Of a DNA stretch of 31,912 nt, positions 16,444-24,589 are shown piece by piece. Numbering within the stretch: the first letter of the stretch is position 1; every line of letters begins with the position of its first letter. Source of the stretch: JANNGZ01 sp031404155 (GTDB lineage Bacteria > Pseudomonadota > Gammaproteobacteria > Burkholderiales > Burkholderiaceae_C); contig JANNGZ010000130.1 in NCBI GenBank assembly GCA_031404155.1, positions 1 to 31,912 on the forward strand, in the 5' to 3' direction. Made by a program: the position numbers and the translations under genes. The notes beneath the pieces were generated by a model. That model worked only from the letters and a program-made list of their open reading frames with translations, did no database searches and was not told the origin of the DNA.

Positions 16444-17538
16444 GTCCCGAGCCGCCGGCGCCGCCAGCCGGGCGCCATGCCGGTTGAGCACCTGGCGCAG
16501 CGCTTCATCATCCATCGGCTTGCCAAGGCAGGCGTCGCAGCCGGCCAGCGTGCCGCGCACCCGGTCCTCGGGGTAGACCTGCTCGCTGAGCAACATCACC
16601 ACCGGCAGCACCCCGCCCAGCGGCCGCTTCTGGTTCTTGATCTCGCGGCAGAGTGCCAGACCGTCGAGCTCGCTGTCCTCGCCGAGTTCGATGTCGGCGA
16701 AGACAAAACCAAAGCGTTGCTGCGCCAGCAGGGCCAGGGCTTCGCTGCTGTTGCTCGCCACCACCGGCCGCAGCCCCAGGGCCTGGAGCTGCACTTCGAG
16801 GTGGCGCAGCGCGATCGCGCTGTGGTCCACCACCAGCACGTCGTTGGAGACCAGTCGCGCGCGCGGCTTGGCGTCGGCCGCGTCGCTGGCGCGGCGGGCG
16901 CGGTTGCGCACCGTTCCCGGCGGCTTGCGCGCCGCAAGCGCCGGGGGCACTGCCGACAACGGCGGCGAAGGCAGGGCGAACAGGCTCACCGGGGCGGCGG
17001 GGTCGGGCGACCGTGCAGCCGGGGGCGAGGGTGGGGCCGCAGCGGCGGGGGCGGGCAGGGGCGCGGGCGCGGGCACCGCGGCCTGCACCGGCACCGCGGC
17101 CTGCATCGGCGCCGCGGCCACCGGATGCGAGGTCGAAGGCTCGGGCATCAATACCGGGATCGTCAGGAACACTGGCGGTAGCCCACGCGCGGGCGTGCCG
17201 CCATGGTGGTGCGCGCGCAAGCTCAGCGCACTGTCGAGTTCACGCAGCACCTGCATCGGGTCGATCGGCCGCATCATCCAGCCCAAGGCGCCATCGGGCG
17301 CCTGGGCACCGATGAACACACTGTCGCCGACCCGGCCCGCCGCGAACACCGCGTCCACGGCGTCGGCGTGGTCGGCATCGGCGACCACGAAGTCGGCCTC
17401 GCTCAGCGACGCCACCTGCACGTAGGCGGGGCTGCGGTGGATGGCCAGGCGCAGGTACGACGCCAGCGCGCCAAGCTCGAACGGGCCGAAACCCAGCAGG
17501 GCCACGCGGTGGCGGGGGGGCGGCCTATCGTCGGACAT
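16426..17538 (-). CDS. Response-regulator-like protein with two receiver domains
   Basis: A 370-residue protein without an output domain. The C-terminal half (about 231-352) is a canonical receiver: NDVLVVDHSAIALRHLE (acidic Asp238), FVFADIELGEDSELDG with phosphoacceptor Asp282, VVMLLSE, and CLGKPMDDEAL with Lys340. The N-terminal part (about 9-108) looks like a decayed receiver: RVALLGFG, then ADFVVADADH, then MMRPIDPMQVLRELD, where Arg90 stands in for the conserved Lys. The domains are joined by an Ala/Pro-rich linker (about 130-210) with an internal repeat (VPVQAA). It is probably a phosphorylation-dependent adaptor in a two-component pathway; no kinase is nearby. Its 3' end overlaps the EamA gene by 18 bp. 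Confidence 0.82.
   Translation of the reverse strand: MSDDRPPPRHRVALLGFGPFELGALASYLRLAIHRSPAYVQVASLSEADFVVADADHADAVDAVFAAGRVGDSVFIGAQAPDGALGWMMRPIDPMQVLRELDSALSLRAHHHGGTPARGLPPVFLTIPVLMPEPSTSHPVAAAPMQAAVPVQAAVPAPAPLPAPAAAAPPSPPAARSPDPAAPVSLFALPSPPLSAVPPALAARKPPGTVRNRARRASDAADAKPRARLVSNDVLVVDHSAIALRHLEVQLQALGLRPVVASNSSEALALLAQQRFGFVFADIELGEDSELDGLALCREIKNQKRPLGGVLPVVMLLSEQVYPEDRVRGTLAGCDACLGKPMDDEALRQVLNRHGARLAAPAARDSDATG
17072..17125. repeat. 18-bp tandem repeat in the response-regulator linker
   Basis: GGCACCGCGGCCTGCACC (17072-17089) is followed by a near-identical copy (17090-17107) and a diverged third (17108-17125). It is in frame and builds the Ala/Val/Pro linker of the response regulator. 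Confidence 0.75.
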
Positions 17539-17671
17539 CGCGTATCAGCTCCGGAACATGCGCCGGCATGGTCGAGCACGGCGGCAAGGGCTGTCAACGG
17601 CCCGGGCGGCGCCAGGGCGCCGAAGACCCAAGCACCGTAACATCCGCACGACGCCACTTTGGGGATTGACC

Positions 17672-18163
17672 ATGTCGAGCCAGAGCATCTACGACTTCGA
17701 GGCCTTGTCGATCGAAGGCAAACCCGCGCACCTGTCGACCCAGCGCGGCAAGGTGTTGCTGGTGGTCAACACCGCCAGCGCCTGCGGCTTCACGCCCCAG
17801 TTCGCCGGGCTGGAGGCGCTTTGGGAGGCCTATCGCGACCAGGGCCTGGTGGTGGTCGGCTTCCCGAGCAACGAGTTCGGCGCCCAGGACCCCGCCGCCA
17901 ACGACGAGATCGCCTCGTTCTGCCAGCTCAACTACGGGGTCAGCTTCCCGATGATGGGCAAGGTGCAGGTCAACGGCGCCAGCGCCCACCCGGTCTGGAA
18001 GTGGCTCACGAGCGAGGCGCCAGGGCTGCTCGGCAGCCAGGCGGTGAAATGGAACTTCACCAAGTTTCTGGTCGGCCGCGATGGCCGGGTGATCAAGCGC
18101 TATGCGCCGACCGACACGCCGGAGTCGATGAAGCGCGACATCGAGGCCGCGCTCGCGAGCTGA
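17672..18163 (+). CDS. Glutathione peroxidase family protein (thiol peroxidase)
   Basis: A 163-residue Cys-type glutathione-peroxidase homologue that reduces peroxides with thioredoxin or glutathione. The peroxidatic Cys38 lies in VNTASACGFTPQF and the tetrad Trp127-Asn128 in KWNFTKFLV. In the second family motif the usual FPCNQFGGQEP reads FPSNEFGAQDP: the cysteine there is Ser and Gln is Glu. Cys84 (ASFCQLNYG) is a possible resolving cysteine. The start MSSQSIYD at 17672 is preceded by GGGGATTGACC. A weak -10 (TAACAT, 17638-17643) is 29 bp upstream. It is divergent from the response regulator. Confidence 0.93.
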   Translation: MSSQSIYDFEALSIEGKPAHLSTQRGKVLLVVNTASACGFTPQFAGLEALWEAYRDQGLVVVGFPSNEFGAQDPAANDEIASFCQLNYGVSFPMMGKVQVNGASAHPVWKWLTSEAPGLLGSQAVKWNFTKFLVGRDGRVIKRYAPTDTPESMKRDIEAALAS

Positions 18164-18262
18164 TACCGCGCGCTCGGGTGCCTGGGCACGCGGCCGCGGC
18201 AAGGTGCCGGGCTGCGTGGACCAGACGGCGTGGACAAGACAATCGCGGCCCAAGGAGTTCCC

Positions 18263-19483
18263 ATGTTTCAACACCTCGAGCCCTATGCGGGCGACCCGAT
18301 CCTGAGCCTCAACGAGGCCTTTCACGCCGACAAACGTGAGCACAAGGTCAACCTGTCGATCGGCATCTACTTCGACGACACCGGACGGATCCCGGTGCTG
18401 GGCTGTGTGCACGATGCCGAGGCGCTGCTGCTGCAGGCGGCGGGTCCAAAACCCTACCTGCCGATTGAAGGGTCGGCAGCGATGCGCGCGGCGGTGCAGG
18501 CGCTGCTGTTCGGCGCCGGCCACGAGGCGCTGACGAGTGGCCGCATTGCCACGCTGCAGACCATCGGCTCCAGCGGCGGCCTCAAGGTCGGCGCCGACTT
18601 CATCAAGCGCTGGCTGCCGCAGAGCCAGGTCTGGGTCAGCGACCCGAGCTGGGACAACCACCGCGCGATGTTCGAAGGCGCCGGCCTGGCGGTGCACAGC
18701 TACCCCTACTACGACGCCGGCGACGCAACCGCCCGCCCACCCCGGCCCGCCGGCGGCCTGCGCTTTGACGCCATGCTCGCCACCCTGCGCGGCCTGCCGG
18801 CCAAGAGCGTGGTGCTGCTGCACGCCTGCTGCCACAACCCCACCGGCGTCGACCTGAGCCGGGTGCAGTGGCAGCAACTGCTGCCGGTGCTAAAGGAGCG
18901 CGAGCTCTTGCCCTACCTGGACATTGCCTACCAGGGCTATGGTGACGGCATCGAGGAAGACGCGTTTGCGATCCGGCTGCTCGCCGACAGCGGCCTGCGT
19001 TTCTTCGTCGCCAACTCGTTCTCCAAGAGCATGAGCGTGTACGGCGAACGCGCCGGCGCCTTGAGCGTGGTCTGCGCGGACGCGGCCGAAGCCGAACTCG
19101 TGCTCGGCCAGTTGAAGGCCACGGTGCGGCGCAACTATTCCAGCCCCGCGATCCACGCCGCCGGCATCGTCAGCCAGGTACTCGCCCGGCCCGCGCTGCG
19201 TGCGGCCTGGGAGGCCGACGTGGCGGCGATGCGCGAGCGCATCCTCACAATGCGCAAGAACCTGCACGAAGTCCTCAGCGCCAAGCGGCCAGGGCGCGAC
19301 TTCTCCTACTTCCTCAGCCAGCGCGGCATGTTCAGCTACACCGGCTTGAGCGCGGCGCAGGTGGACCGGCTGCGCGAAGAGCATGCGGTGTACCTGGTGC
19401 GCTCGGGACGCATGTGCGTGGCGGGCTTGAGCACCCGCAACGTAGAGCCGGTGGCGGTGGCGATGGCGTCCGTGCTGGACTGA
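18263..19483 (+). CDS. Class I aromatic/aspartate aminotransferase
   Basis: A 406-residue PLP-dependent aminotransferase of the TyrB/AspC subfamily, which moves amino groups between glutamate and oxaloacetate or aromatic 2-oxo acids. Family blocks in order: the opening FQHLEPYAGDPILSLNEAF, KVNLSIGIYFDD, YLPIEGSAAMR, LQTIGSSGGLKVG, WVSDPSWDNH, HACCHNPTGVD, LDIAYQGYGDG, and the PLP lysine in NSFSKSMSVYGERAG (Lys255). The C-terminal RSGRMCVAGLS contains the substrate-carboxylate arginine region. The ATG at 18263 has a strong AAGGAG 5 nt upstream (18252-18257), which decides it over the GTG at 18230. Preference between tyrosine/phenylalanine and aspartate cannot be settled from sequence alone. 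Confidence 0.94.
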   Translation: MFQHLEPYAGDPILSLNEAFHADKREHKVNLSIGIYFDDTGRIPVLGCVHDAEALLLQAAGPKPYLPIEGSAAMRAAVQALLFGAGHEALTSGRIATLQTIGSSGGLKVGADFIKRWLPQSQVWVSDPSWDNHRAMFEGAGLAVHSYPYYDAGDATARPPRPAGGLRFDAMLATLRGLPAKSVVLLHACCHNPTGVDLSRVQWQQLLPVLKERELLPYLDIAYQGYGDGIEEDAFAIRLLADSGLRFFVANSFSKSMSVYGERAGALSVVCADAAEAELVLGQLKATVRRNYSSPAIHAAGIVSQVLARPALRAAWEADVAAMRERILTMRKNLHEVLSAKRPGRDFSYFLSQRGMFSYTGLSAAQVDRLREEHAVYLVRSGRMCVAGLSTRNVEPVAVAMASVLD

Positions 19484-19557
19484 CCCCGGGCAACAGTGCC
19501 GGTAGGCGGCCTTGCGGCGGGCGTTGGCCCGAGCGCGATTAACGCGCGATGCCTGAA

Positions 19558-20508
19558 TCAGTCGGTGCCGGTCTCGACAAACTGCCGCGCCAACTCCGGC
19601 GGCAGCGGCGAGTCGATGAGCAAGGCCGCCAGGCGCAGCGCGTCGGCAGCGTCGGGGTCCAGCGCATAGGTGTCGGTGAGCGCGCGCGCCGCCTCGACCC
19701 AGGCGCGCAGCAACACCGGGCGCAACATCCAGGGCAAGTGCTGCACACCGCGCAGCGCACGCACCATGGCGTCGCCATCGGCCTCGTCACGCGCGGGCAG
19801 GTTGTTCACATAGGCCCAGCGGGCGGTCACCGACGCATACCAGTTCTCGCCCGGCGAGGGCTCGCCCGAGAGTTCGAGATCCAGGGCCGGCGCCCGCGGC
19901 ACCAGCCACGAGAGGTAGGCACTGAGCATCGCCACCTGCCGCGCCTGCTCGGACTCGATCGCATCGAGTTCGACGGCAGCCGCCGCTGGTGCCACTTGAT
20001 GACGCTCGCCGAGCAGGTGGCGCAAGGTGAGCCAGCGCAAGCGGTCCAGCGCGCTCACCACGCCGTCGGCGGCCATCACGCGGCGCGCCGTCTCGACCAG
20101 CGACTGGCGCTGTTCGGTGCTGCATTTCGCAAAGCGCCGCGCCAGCGTTTCCAGCCACGGCAGCCTCTCGGCCGCCGGCACCTCGCTGACCAGTGCGAGC
20201 AGTTCGTCGGCGTTGTCGAGTTGGTTCGAGTCGGCGCGCCAGGCTTTGGCCTCCCGCCGGCTGCCCGGCGTGAGCAGCAATCCGAGCAGCGCAGCGCGCA
20301 ACTCCTGCGGGCCTTGCAGGAGCGCCAAGCGCTCGCGGCGTTCGCTGGCCTGCGCGTCGGCGCGAGGGCCAGGCAGGCGAGGCTCAGAGCGCGGCAGCTC
20401 TTGCGGGATGGTCGATGGCGAAGCATTCACGCTGGCCATTGCAGCATGGAATCCCACCGCGAAGGCGCGCGCACCGCTCGTGCTCGCACGAAGGATGAGA
20501 TTGGTCAC
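19558..20508 (-). CDS. TerB-like domain protein (resembles the C-terminal part of an M48 metallopeptidase)
   Basis: A 316-residue protein with no signal peptide, no transmembrane helix and no HEXXH zinc motif. The segment VETARRVMAADGVVSALDRLRWLTLRHLL (about 146-174) is TerB-like. From memory, the same region, preceded by an ALLLGLLL-type block, forms the C-terminal extension of the M48 metallopeptidases normally encoded after lemA in Burkholderiales. Here that catalytic half is absent, so the gene may be a deletion product now kept as a stand-alone protein. It starts at GTG 20508, overlapping the lemA stop in GTGA, so translation is coupled. Its N-terminal 55 residues are disordered-looking. 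Function unknown. Confidence 0.75.
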   Translation of the reverse strand: MTNLILRASTSGARAFAVGFHAAMASVNASPSTIPQELPRSEPRLPGPRADAQASERRERLALLQGPQELRAALLGLLLTPGSRREAKAWRADSNQLDNADELLALVSEVPAAERLPWLETLARRFAKCSTEQRQSLVETARRVMAADGVVSALDRLRWLTLRHLLGERHQVAPAAAAVELDAIESEQARQVAMLSAYLSWLVPRAPALDLELSGEPSPGENWYASVTARWAYVNNLPARDEADGDAMVRALRGVQHLPWMLRPVLLRAWVEAARALTDTYALDPDAADALRLAALLIDSPLPPELARQFVETGTD

Positions 20509-21446
20509 GACAAAACGCCGGCCGGCACAAAGCCGAAGAGCGGCCCGAGCAGCCGCGTCGGAAATTGCACGACTGCGGCGTTGTAGGCTTGCGCCGCGTC
20601 GTTGAAGGCCTGGCGCGCAAAGTCTAGCCGGCCTTGGGCGTCCTGAAGTTCTTGCAGCAGGGCCATCACCTCGGGCTGCTCACGCAGTGCCACCAGATCG
20701 ATTTCGGCGCGTGCGGCCACGGCCGCCTGCTGCTCGCGCAGCGCCGTGTCATCGACCAGCACCGGCGCCGGCTCGCTCATCGCCACGGTGGTCTGCACGC
20801 CGTCCGCAGTGCCGTCCGCTGCGCCGACCTCGGCATCGCTCGTATCGGTGGTTGCAGCGCTTCTGGTATCGCTTCTGGTATCGCTGCCCGTGTCGCCGCG
20901 GCTCTCGCCGCTGGAATCGTCACGCGTGTCGAAATTCGTATCGCCGATCGTCGCGCCAATGGTTTCGCCGTTCGGCGCGGCCGTCGTGCCACGGCCCACC
21001 GCTTCGCCTGGCGCCTCGGTCTCGCCGTCCGCGCCCGCGCCTTCATCGCGACGCGCGCTGCCGCGGCGGTCCAGGCGTGGCATGAAGCGCTCCATCGCCG
21101 CGCCCAGCGCCTCTTGCGCTGCCACCAGGCTGGCCATGCGCTCGGCCCGCAGCGGTGCGGCGCGCACCGCGTCGGCCGCGGCCTGGACCTGACCCAGCGC
21201 CGCCACCACCGCGTCGCACACCGCGTGCACCGGTGCCTCGGTGCTCGACCCCTTGACGTCGGCGGCGGTGCGCACCGCCAGCACCAGCTGCGGCAACGCC
21301 ACCAGGCGCCGCCGCAGCGGTTCGTCCACCGCCGACCAGGCCCGCACCAGCTTGCCACGGAGCGCCACCAGGCGGTTGTGCGCGCCGATGCTCCAGAACA
21401 CCAGCAGCGCCAGCACCGCCACTGCCACCCAGGGGTTGAAGTTCAT
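20505..21446 (-). CDS. LemA family protein with a low-complexity insertion
   Basis: A 313-residue LemA homologue; usual length is about 185-200. An N-terminal transmembrane helix (VAVAVLALLVFWSIGAH, about 7-23) is followed by the LemA helical domain (NRLVALRGKLVRAWSAVDEPLRRR, then LVLAVRTAADV). Residues about 127-240 are an inserted Asp/Ser/Thr/Gly-rich stretch with repeated GDTxxDTR units, after which the family's C-terminal helix returns (ALREQPEVMALLQELQDAQGRLDFARQAFNDAAQAYN, then FPTRLLGPLFGF). The start MNFNPWVA at 21446 fits the family. Its stop overlaps the TerB-like gene (GTGA). LemA proteins are membrane-anchored helical proteins of unclear function, often paired with M48 peptidases. 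Confidence 0.9.
   Translation of the reverse strand: MNFNPWVAVAVLALLVFWSIGAHNRLVALRGKLVRAWSAVDEPLRRRLVALPQLVLAVRTAADVKGSSTEAPVHAVCDAVVAALGQVQAAADAVRAAPLRAERMASLVAAQEALGAAMERFMPRLDRRGSARRDEGAGADGETEAPGEAVGRGTTAAPNGETIGATIGDTNFDTRDDSSGESRGDTGSDTRSDTRSAATTDTSDAEVGAADGTADGVQTTVAMSEPAPVLVDDTALREQQAAVAARAEIDLVALREQPEVMALLQELQDAQGRLDFARQAFNDAAQAYNAAVVQFPTRLLGPLFGFVPAGVLS
20859..20882. repeat. 12-bp tandem repeat in lemA
   Basis: GCTTCTGGTATC occurs twice in tandem (20859-20870, 20871-20882), and more diverged 12- to 15-bp units continue on both sides to about 20960. It encodes the SDTR units of the LemA insertion. Confidence 0.8.
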
Positions 21447-21501
21447 GCCCGCTCCGGCACGCTCGAAACCTGCGCAATCGCGGCGCGCGCACGGCTGTGC
21501 C

Positions 21502-22245
21502 TCATGCGCTCCGGCCCGCCACAAACGCGGCATGCCCGCGGCGGCGCAGCTCGCAAGCCGGGCAGCGGCCACAGCCGTAGCCCCAGGCATGGCGCTCGCC
21601 GCGTTCGCCGAGGTAGCAGCTGTGCGTGTGCTCGACGATCAGGGTGTTGAGTGCATCGCCGCCAAGGCTTTGGGTGAGGGCCCAGGTCTGCGTTTTGTTC
21701 AGGAACATCAGCGGCGTCTGGATCGACATCGGCGTCGCCAGGCCGAGCGACAACGCCTGCTGCATCGCCTGCATCGTGGCGTTGCGGCAATCCGGATAAC
21801 CCGAGAAGTCGGTTTCGCACATGCCGCCGACCAGCACCGGAATGCCGCGCCGGTAGGCCACCGCGGCGGCGTAGGTCAGGAAGAGCAGGTTGCGGCCGGG
21901 CACGAAGGTGTTGGGCAGGCCGTCGGCGCGCAGCTCGAACCCGCGCGTGCGGGTGAGCGCGGTGTCGCTGATCTGGCCAAAGGTGCTGAGGTCGAGCACG
22001 CGGTCCTCGCCGAGCCGGGCACTCCACACCGTGAAGCGCTGGCGCAACTCGCGCAGCACGTCGAGCCGGCAGCCCAGCTCGATGCGGTGGCGCTGGCCGT
22101 AGTCGAAGCCGATAGTCTCGACCCGCGCGTAGCGCTCGAGCGCCCAGGCCAGGCACGCGGTCGAGTCCTGCCCGCCCGAGAAGAGCACGAGGGCGCTGGA
22201 TTCGGCGGCGGCGCTGCTGTCGGTCAGGGGGCGGCTGTCGGGCAC
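21502..22245 (-). CDS. queC: 7-cyano-7-deazaguanine synthase
   Basis: A 247-residue ATP-dependent enzyme that converts 7-carboxy-7-deazaguanine to preQ0 in queuosine tRNA-modification synthesis. The PP-loop ATPase motif LFSGGQDST (about 21-29) is followed by FDYGQRHRIEL, FVPGRNLLFL and VGGMCETDFSGYPDCR, all QueC signatures. The C-terminal zinc-binding cysteines lie in SCYLGERGERHAWGYGC and GRCPACELR. It begins with GTG at 22245, 34 bp after proA. No other queuosine gene is in the window. It is probably part of the topB-to-TerB minus-strand run. Confidence 0.96.
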   Translation of the reverse strand: MPDSRPLTDSSAAAESSALVLFSGGQDSTACLAWALERYARVETIGFDYGQRHRIELGCRLDVLRELRQRFTVWSARLGEDRVLDLSTFGQISDTALTRTRGFELRADGLPNTFVPGRNLLFLTYAAAVAYRRGIPVLVGGMCETDFSGYPDCRNATMQAMQQALSLGLATPMSIQTPLMFLNKTQTWALTQSLGGDALNTLIVEHTHSCYLGERGERHAWGYGCGRCPACELRRRGHAAFVAGRSA

Positions 22246-22279
22246 GTCGATTGCGGGGCGATGGGATGCGGCGCACCCC

Positions 22280-23560
22280 TCAGGTGCGCACTTCGCCGTT
22301 GCCCAGCACCACCCACTTCAGCGAGGTCAGGCCCTCCAGCCCCACCGGCCCGCGGGCGTGGAACTTGTCGGTGGAGATGCCGATCTCGGCGCCCAGCCCG
22401 TATTCGAAACCGTCGGCGAAACCGGTGCTGGCATTCACCAGGACGCTTCCCGAATCGACCTCGCGCAGGAAGCGCATCGCATTCGAGTGGTGGCTGGTCA
22501 GGATCGCATCGGTGTGGTGCGAGCTGTAGCGGTTGATGTGGGCAATGGCTTCATCGAGGTTCGCCACCAGCTTCACGCTGATGATCGGTGCCAGGTACTC
22601 CTCGCTCCAGTCCTGCTCGCTCGCCGCCGTGACCACGGCTTTCGGCACGCCCGCGAGCAGCGCAGCTGCCGCGGCGTCGCAGCGCATCTCCACGCCCTTG
22701 GCGGCGAACAGCGCGCCGATACGCGGCAGGAAGCTCGCCGCCACCGCCTGGTGCACCAGCAGCGACTCGGCCGCATTGCAAACGCTGTACTTCCGCGTCT
22801 TGGCGTTGTCGGTCACCCGCAGCGCCAGGTCGAGGTCGACCTCGGCGTCGACATAGACATGGCAGTTGCCATCAAGGTGTTTGATCACCGGCACCTTGGC
22901 CTCGGCGCTGACACGTTCGATCAGGCCTTTGCCGCCACGCGGAATGATCACGTCCACGTACTCGGGCATCGCGATCAGGTGGCCCACCGCGGCGCGGTCG
23001 GTGGTCTGGACCAGCTGCACGCCGTCGGGCGGCAGGCCGGCGTCGCTGAGCGCGCGCTGCACCAGCTGCCACAGCGCGAGGTTGCAATGGATCGCCTCCG
23101 AGCCGCCGCGCAATACCGCGGCATTGCCGCTCTTGATCGCCAGCGACGCGGCCTCGATCGTCACGTTCGGCCGGCTCTCGTAGATCATGCCGAAGACCCC
23201 CAGCGGCACCCGCATCTGGCCCACGCTGATGCCGCTCGGCCGCCGCTTCAAGCTCACGATTTCGCCGATCGGGTCGGGCATCGCGGCGAGCTGTTCGCAA
23301 CCCTCGGCCACGGTGTCGATCGCCTTGCCGTCCAGGCGCAGGCGGTCGAGCATGGGCGCCGAAAGCCCGGCGAGCCGGGCGGCCGCCAGGTCCTGTTCAT
23401 TTGCGTCGGCAAGCGCGGCGCGCTCCTGGCGCAGCAGCGTGGCCAGGCCACGCAAGGCGGCGTCGCGCGCGGCCGTCGGCGAGGCCGCCAGCTGGCTGGC
23501 CGCAGCACGCGCGGCCACCCCCACATGGGCCATGTAAGCGGCGATGTCGTTCGGGTTCAT
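22280..23560 (-). CDS. proA: Glutamate-5-semialdehyde dehydrogenase (gamma-glutamyl phosphate reductase)
   Basis: A 426-residue NADPH-dependent enzyme that reduces gamma-glutamyl phosphate to glutamate-5-semialdehyde, the second step of proline synthesis. The catalytic Cys261 lies in TRKYSVCNAAESLLVH; other family blocks are VPLGVFGMIYESRPNVT, IKSGNAAVLRGGSEA, DVIIPRGGKGL, HLDGNCHVYVD and EYGLGAEIGISTDKFHARGP. The start MNPNDIAAYM at 23560 lies 18 bp after the AEC transporter stop. The partner kinase proB is not in the window. Next gene: queC, 34 bp downstream. Confidence 0.97.
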   Translation of the reverse strand: MNPNDIAAYMAHVGVAARAAASQLAASPTAARDAALRGLATLLRQERAALADANEQDLAAARLAGLSAPMLDRLRLDGKAIDTVAEGCEQLAAMPDPIGEIVSLKRRPSGISVGQMRVPLGVFGMIYESRPNVTIEAASLAIKSGNAAVLRGGSEAIHCNLALWQLVQRALSDAGLPPDGVQLVQTTDRAAVGHLIAMPEYVDVIIPRGGKGLIERVSAEAKVPVIKHLDGNCHVYVDAEVDLDLALRVTDNAKTRKYSVCNAAESLLVHQAVAASFLPRIGALFAAKGVEMRCDAAAAALLAGVPKAVVTAASEQDWSEEYLAPIISVKLVANLDEAIAHINRYSSHHTDAILTSHHSNAMRFLREVDSGSVLVNASTGFADGFEYGLGAEIGISTDKFHARGPVGLEGLTSLKWVVLGNGEVRT

Positions 23561-23578
23561 GGCGTGGATTGTCCCAAA

Positions 23579-24589
23579 TCAACCGGAGCCCGGAGCGAAC
23601 GGGCTCAGCCACGCCAGCATCGAAAGCCACATCGGCGCGGTGAGCACAAAGCCCAGCGTCGAAAACACGATCGCCGCGGTGGTCTCGGCCTGCAGCGTCT
23701 CGTAGCGCTGGCTGAAGATCAGCGGGTTGCTGCCGATCGGCATCGCGGCCATCATCACCACCACCGCCAGCGGCAGGCCTTGCAAGCCGAAGCCCCAGTG
23801 GGCCACCCCCAGCACAAGCACCGGCGCCACGACCAGCTTGATCAGGGTCAGCGTGACCGCGGCGCGCACCCGGCCGCCGACGCCGTAGTACGCAAGTGAA
23901 AGGCCGATCAGCACCAGGCACAGCGGCACCACCGCGGTTCCGAGCAGTTGCAGCACCTCGTCGACCACCGGCGGCAGCGGCAGGCTCAAGGCGTTCCACA
24001 AAATGCCGGCGAGCACCGGCAACACCACCGGGTGGATCAGCGTGTTGCGCGCGGTGTTGGCCAGGGTCGAGGCCAGGCGCTGCGGCGCGCCACCGCTGCG
24101 TGCATGTTCGCGCGCCAGGTCCAGCTCCACCAGCATGGTGATGATCATCAACAGCACCAGCGCATGCAGGCTCACGATCGTGACGTGGATGCCCAGGCCG
24201 ACTTCGCCGAACAGCGCGGCCGCCAGCGGTATGCCCACCTGCACCGTGTTGCCGAAGGACGCGGTGAGCGCGCGCACGCTCGGGCCCGCCGGCGGCAATT
24301 CAGGGCCGCGTTGGGCCACGCGCTGCCAGACATAAACACCGACGAGCAAGGACACCATCGGTACAAAAAACGCGAACATCGTGCCCCACTGCAAGGCCGC
24401 AAAGTCGATGCGCGCGGTGGTGCGAAACAGCAGCGCGGGAATGAAGATGTAGAAGGCCGAGGCCGAGAGCGTGCGCGCCGGGTCCTCGCCCTTGCGCTCG
24501 TCGCCGAGCCAGCGCATTCGCCCGGCGATCCAACCGAGTGCCACCGCGAGCACGATCGCGAGCAGCTTGTAGAGGATTGCCAGGGTCAC
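23579..24589 (-). CDS. AEC-family permease (auxin efflux carrier type)
   Basis: A 336-residue inner-membrane carrier of the AEC family, which transports organic acids such as malate or malonate in bacteria. About ten hydrophobic helices in two halves are visible: ILYKLLAIVLAVALGWIAGR at the start, ASAFYIFIPALLFRT, the unwound-helix motif ASFGNTVQVGIPLAAALFG, then in the second half TLTLIKLVVAPVLVLG, AAMPIGSNPLIFSQRYE and a last helix ending LAWLSPFAP. It starts at GTG 24589, overlapping the DUF167 stop (GTGA, 24586-24589), and ends 18 bp before proA. The substrate is not predictable. Confidence 0.9.
   Translation of the reverse strand: MTLAILYKLLAIVLAVALGWIAGRMRWLGDERKGEDPARTLSASAFYIFIPALLFRTTARIDFAALQWGTMFAFFVPMVSLLVGVYVWQRVAQRGPELPPAGPSVRALTASFGNTVQVGIPLAAALFGEVGLGIHVTIVSLHALVLLMIITMLVELDLAREHARSGGAPQRLASTLANTARNTLIHPVVLPVLAGILWNALSLPLPPVVDEVLQLLGTAVVPLCLVLIGLSLAYYGVGGRVRAAVTLTLIKLVVAPVLVLGVAHWGFGLQGLPLAVVVMMAAMPIGSNPLIFSQRYETLQAETTAAIVFSTLGFVLTAPMWLSMLAWLSPFAPGSG

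Noticed and set aside
21502..22245. queC as part of a 7-deazaguanine DNA-modification (defence) island
   Set aside because: No dpd-type or other DNA-modification gene is nearby; queC sits among housekeeping genes.
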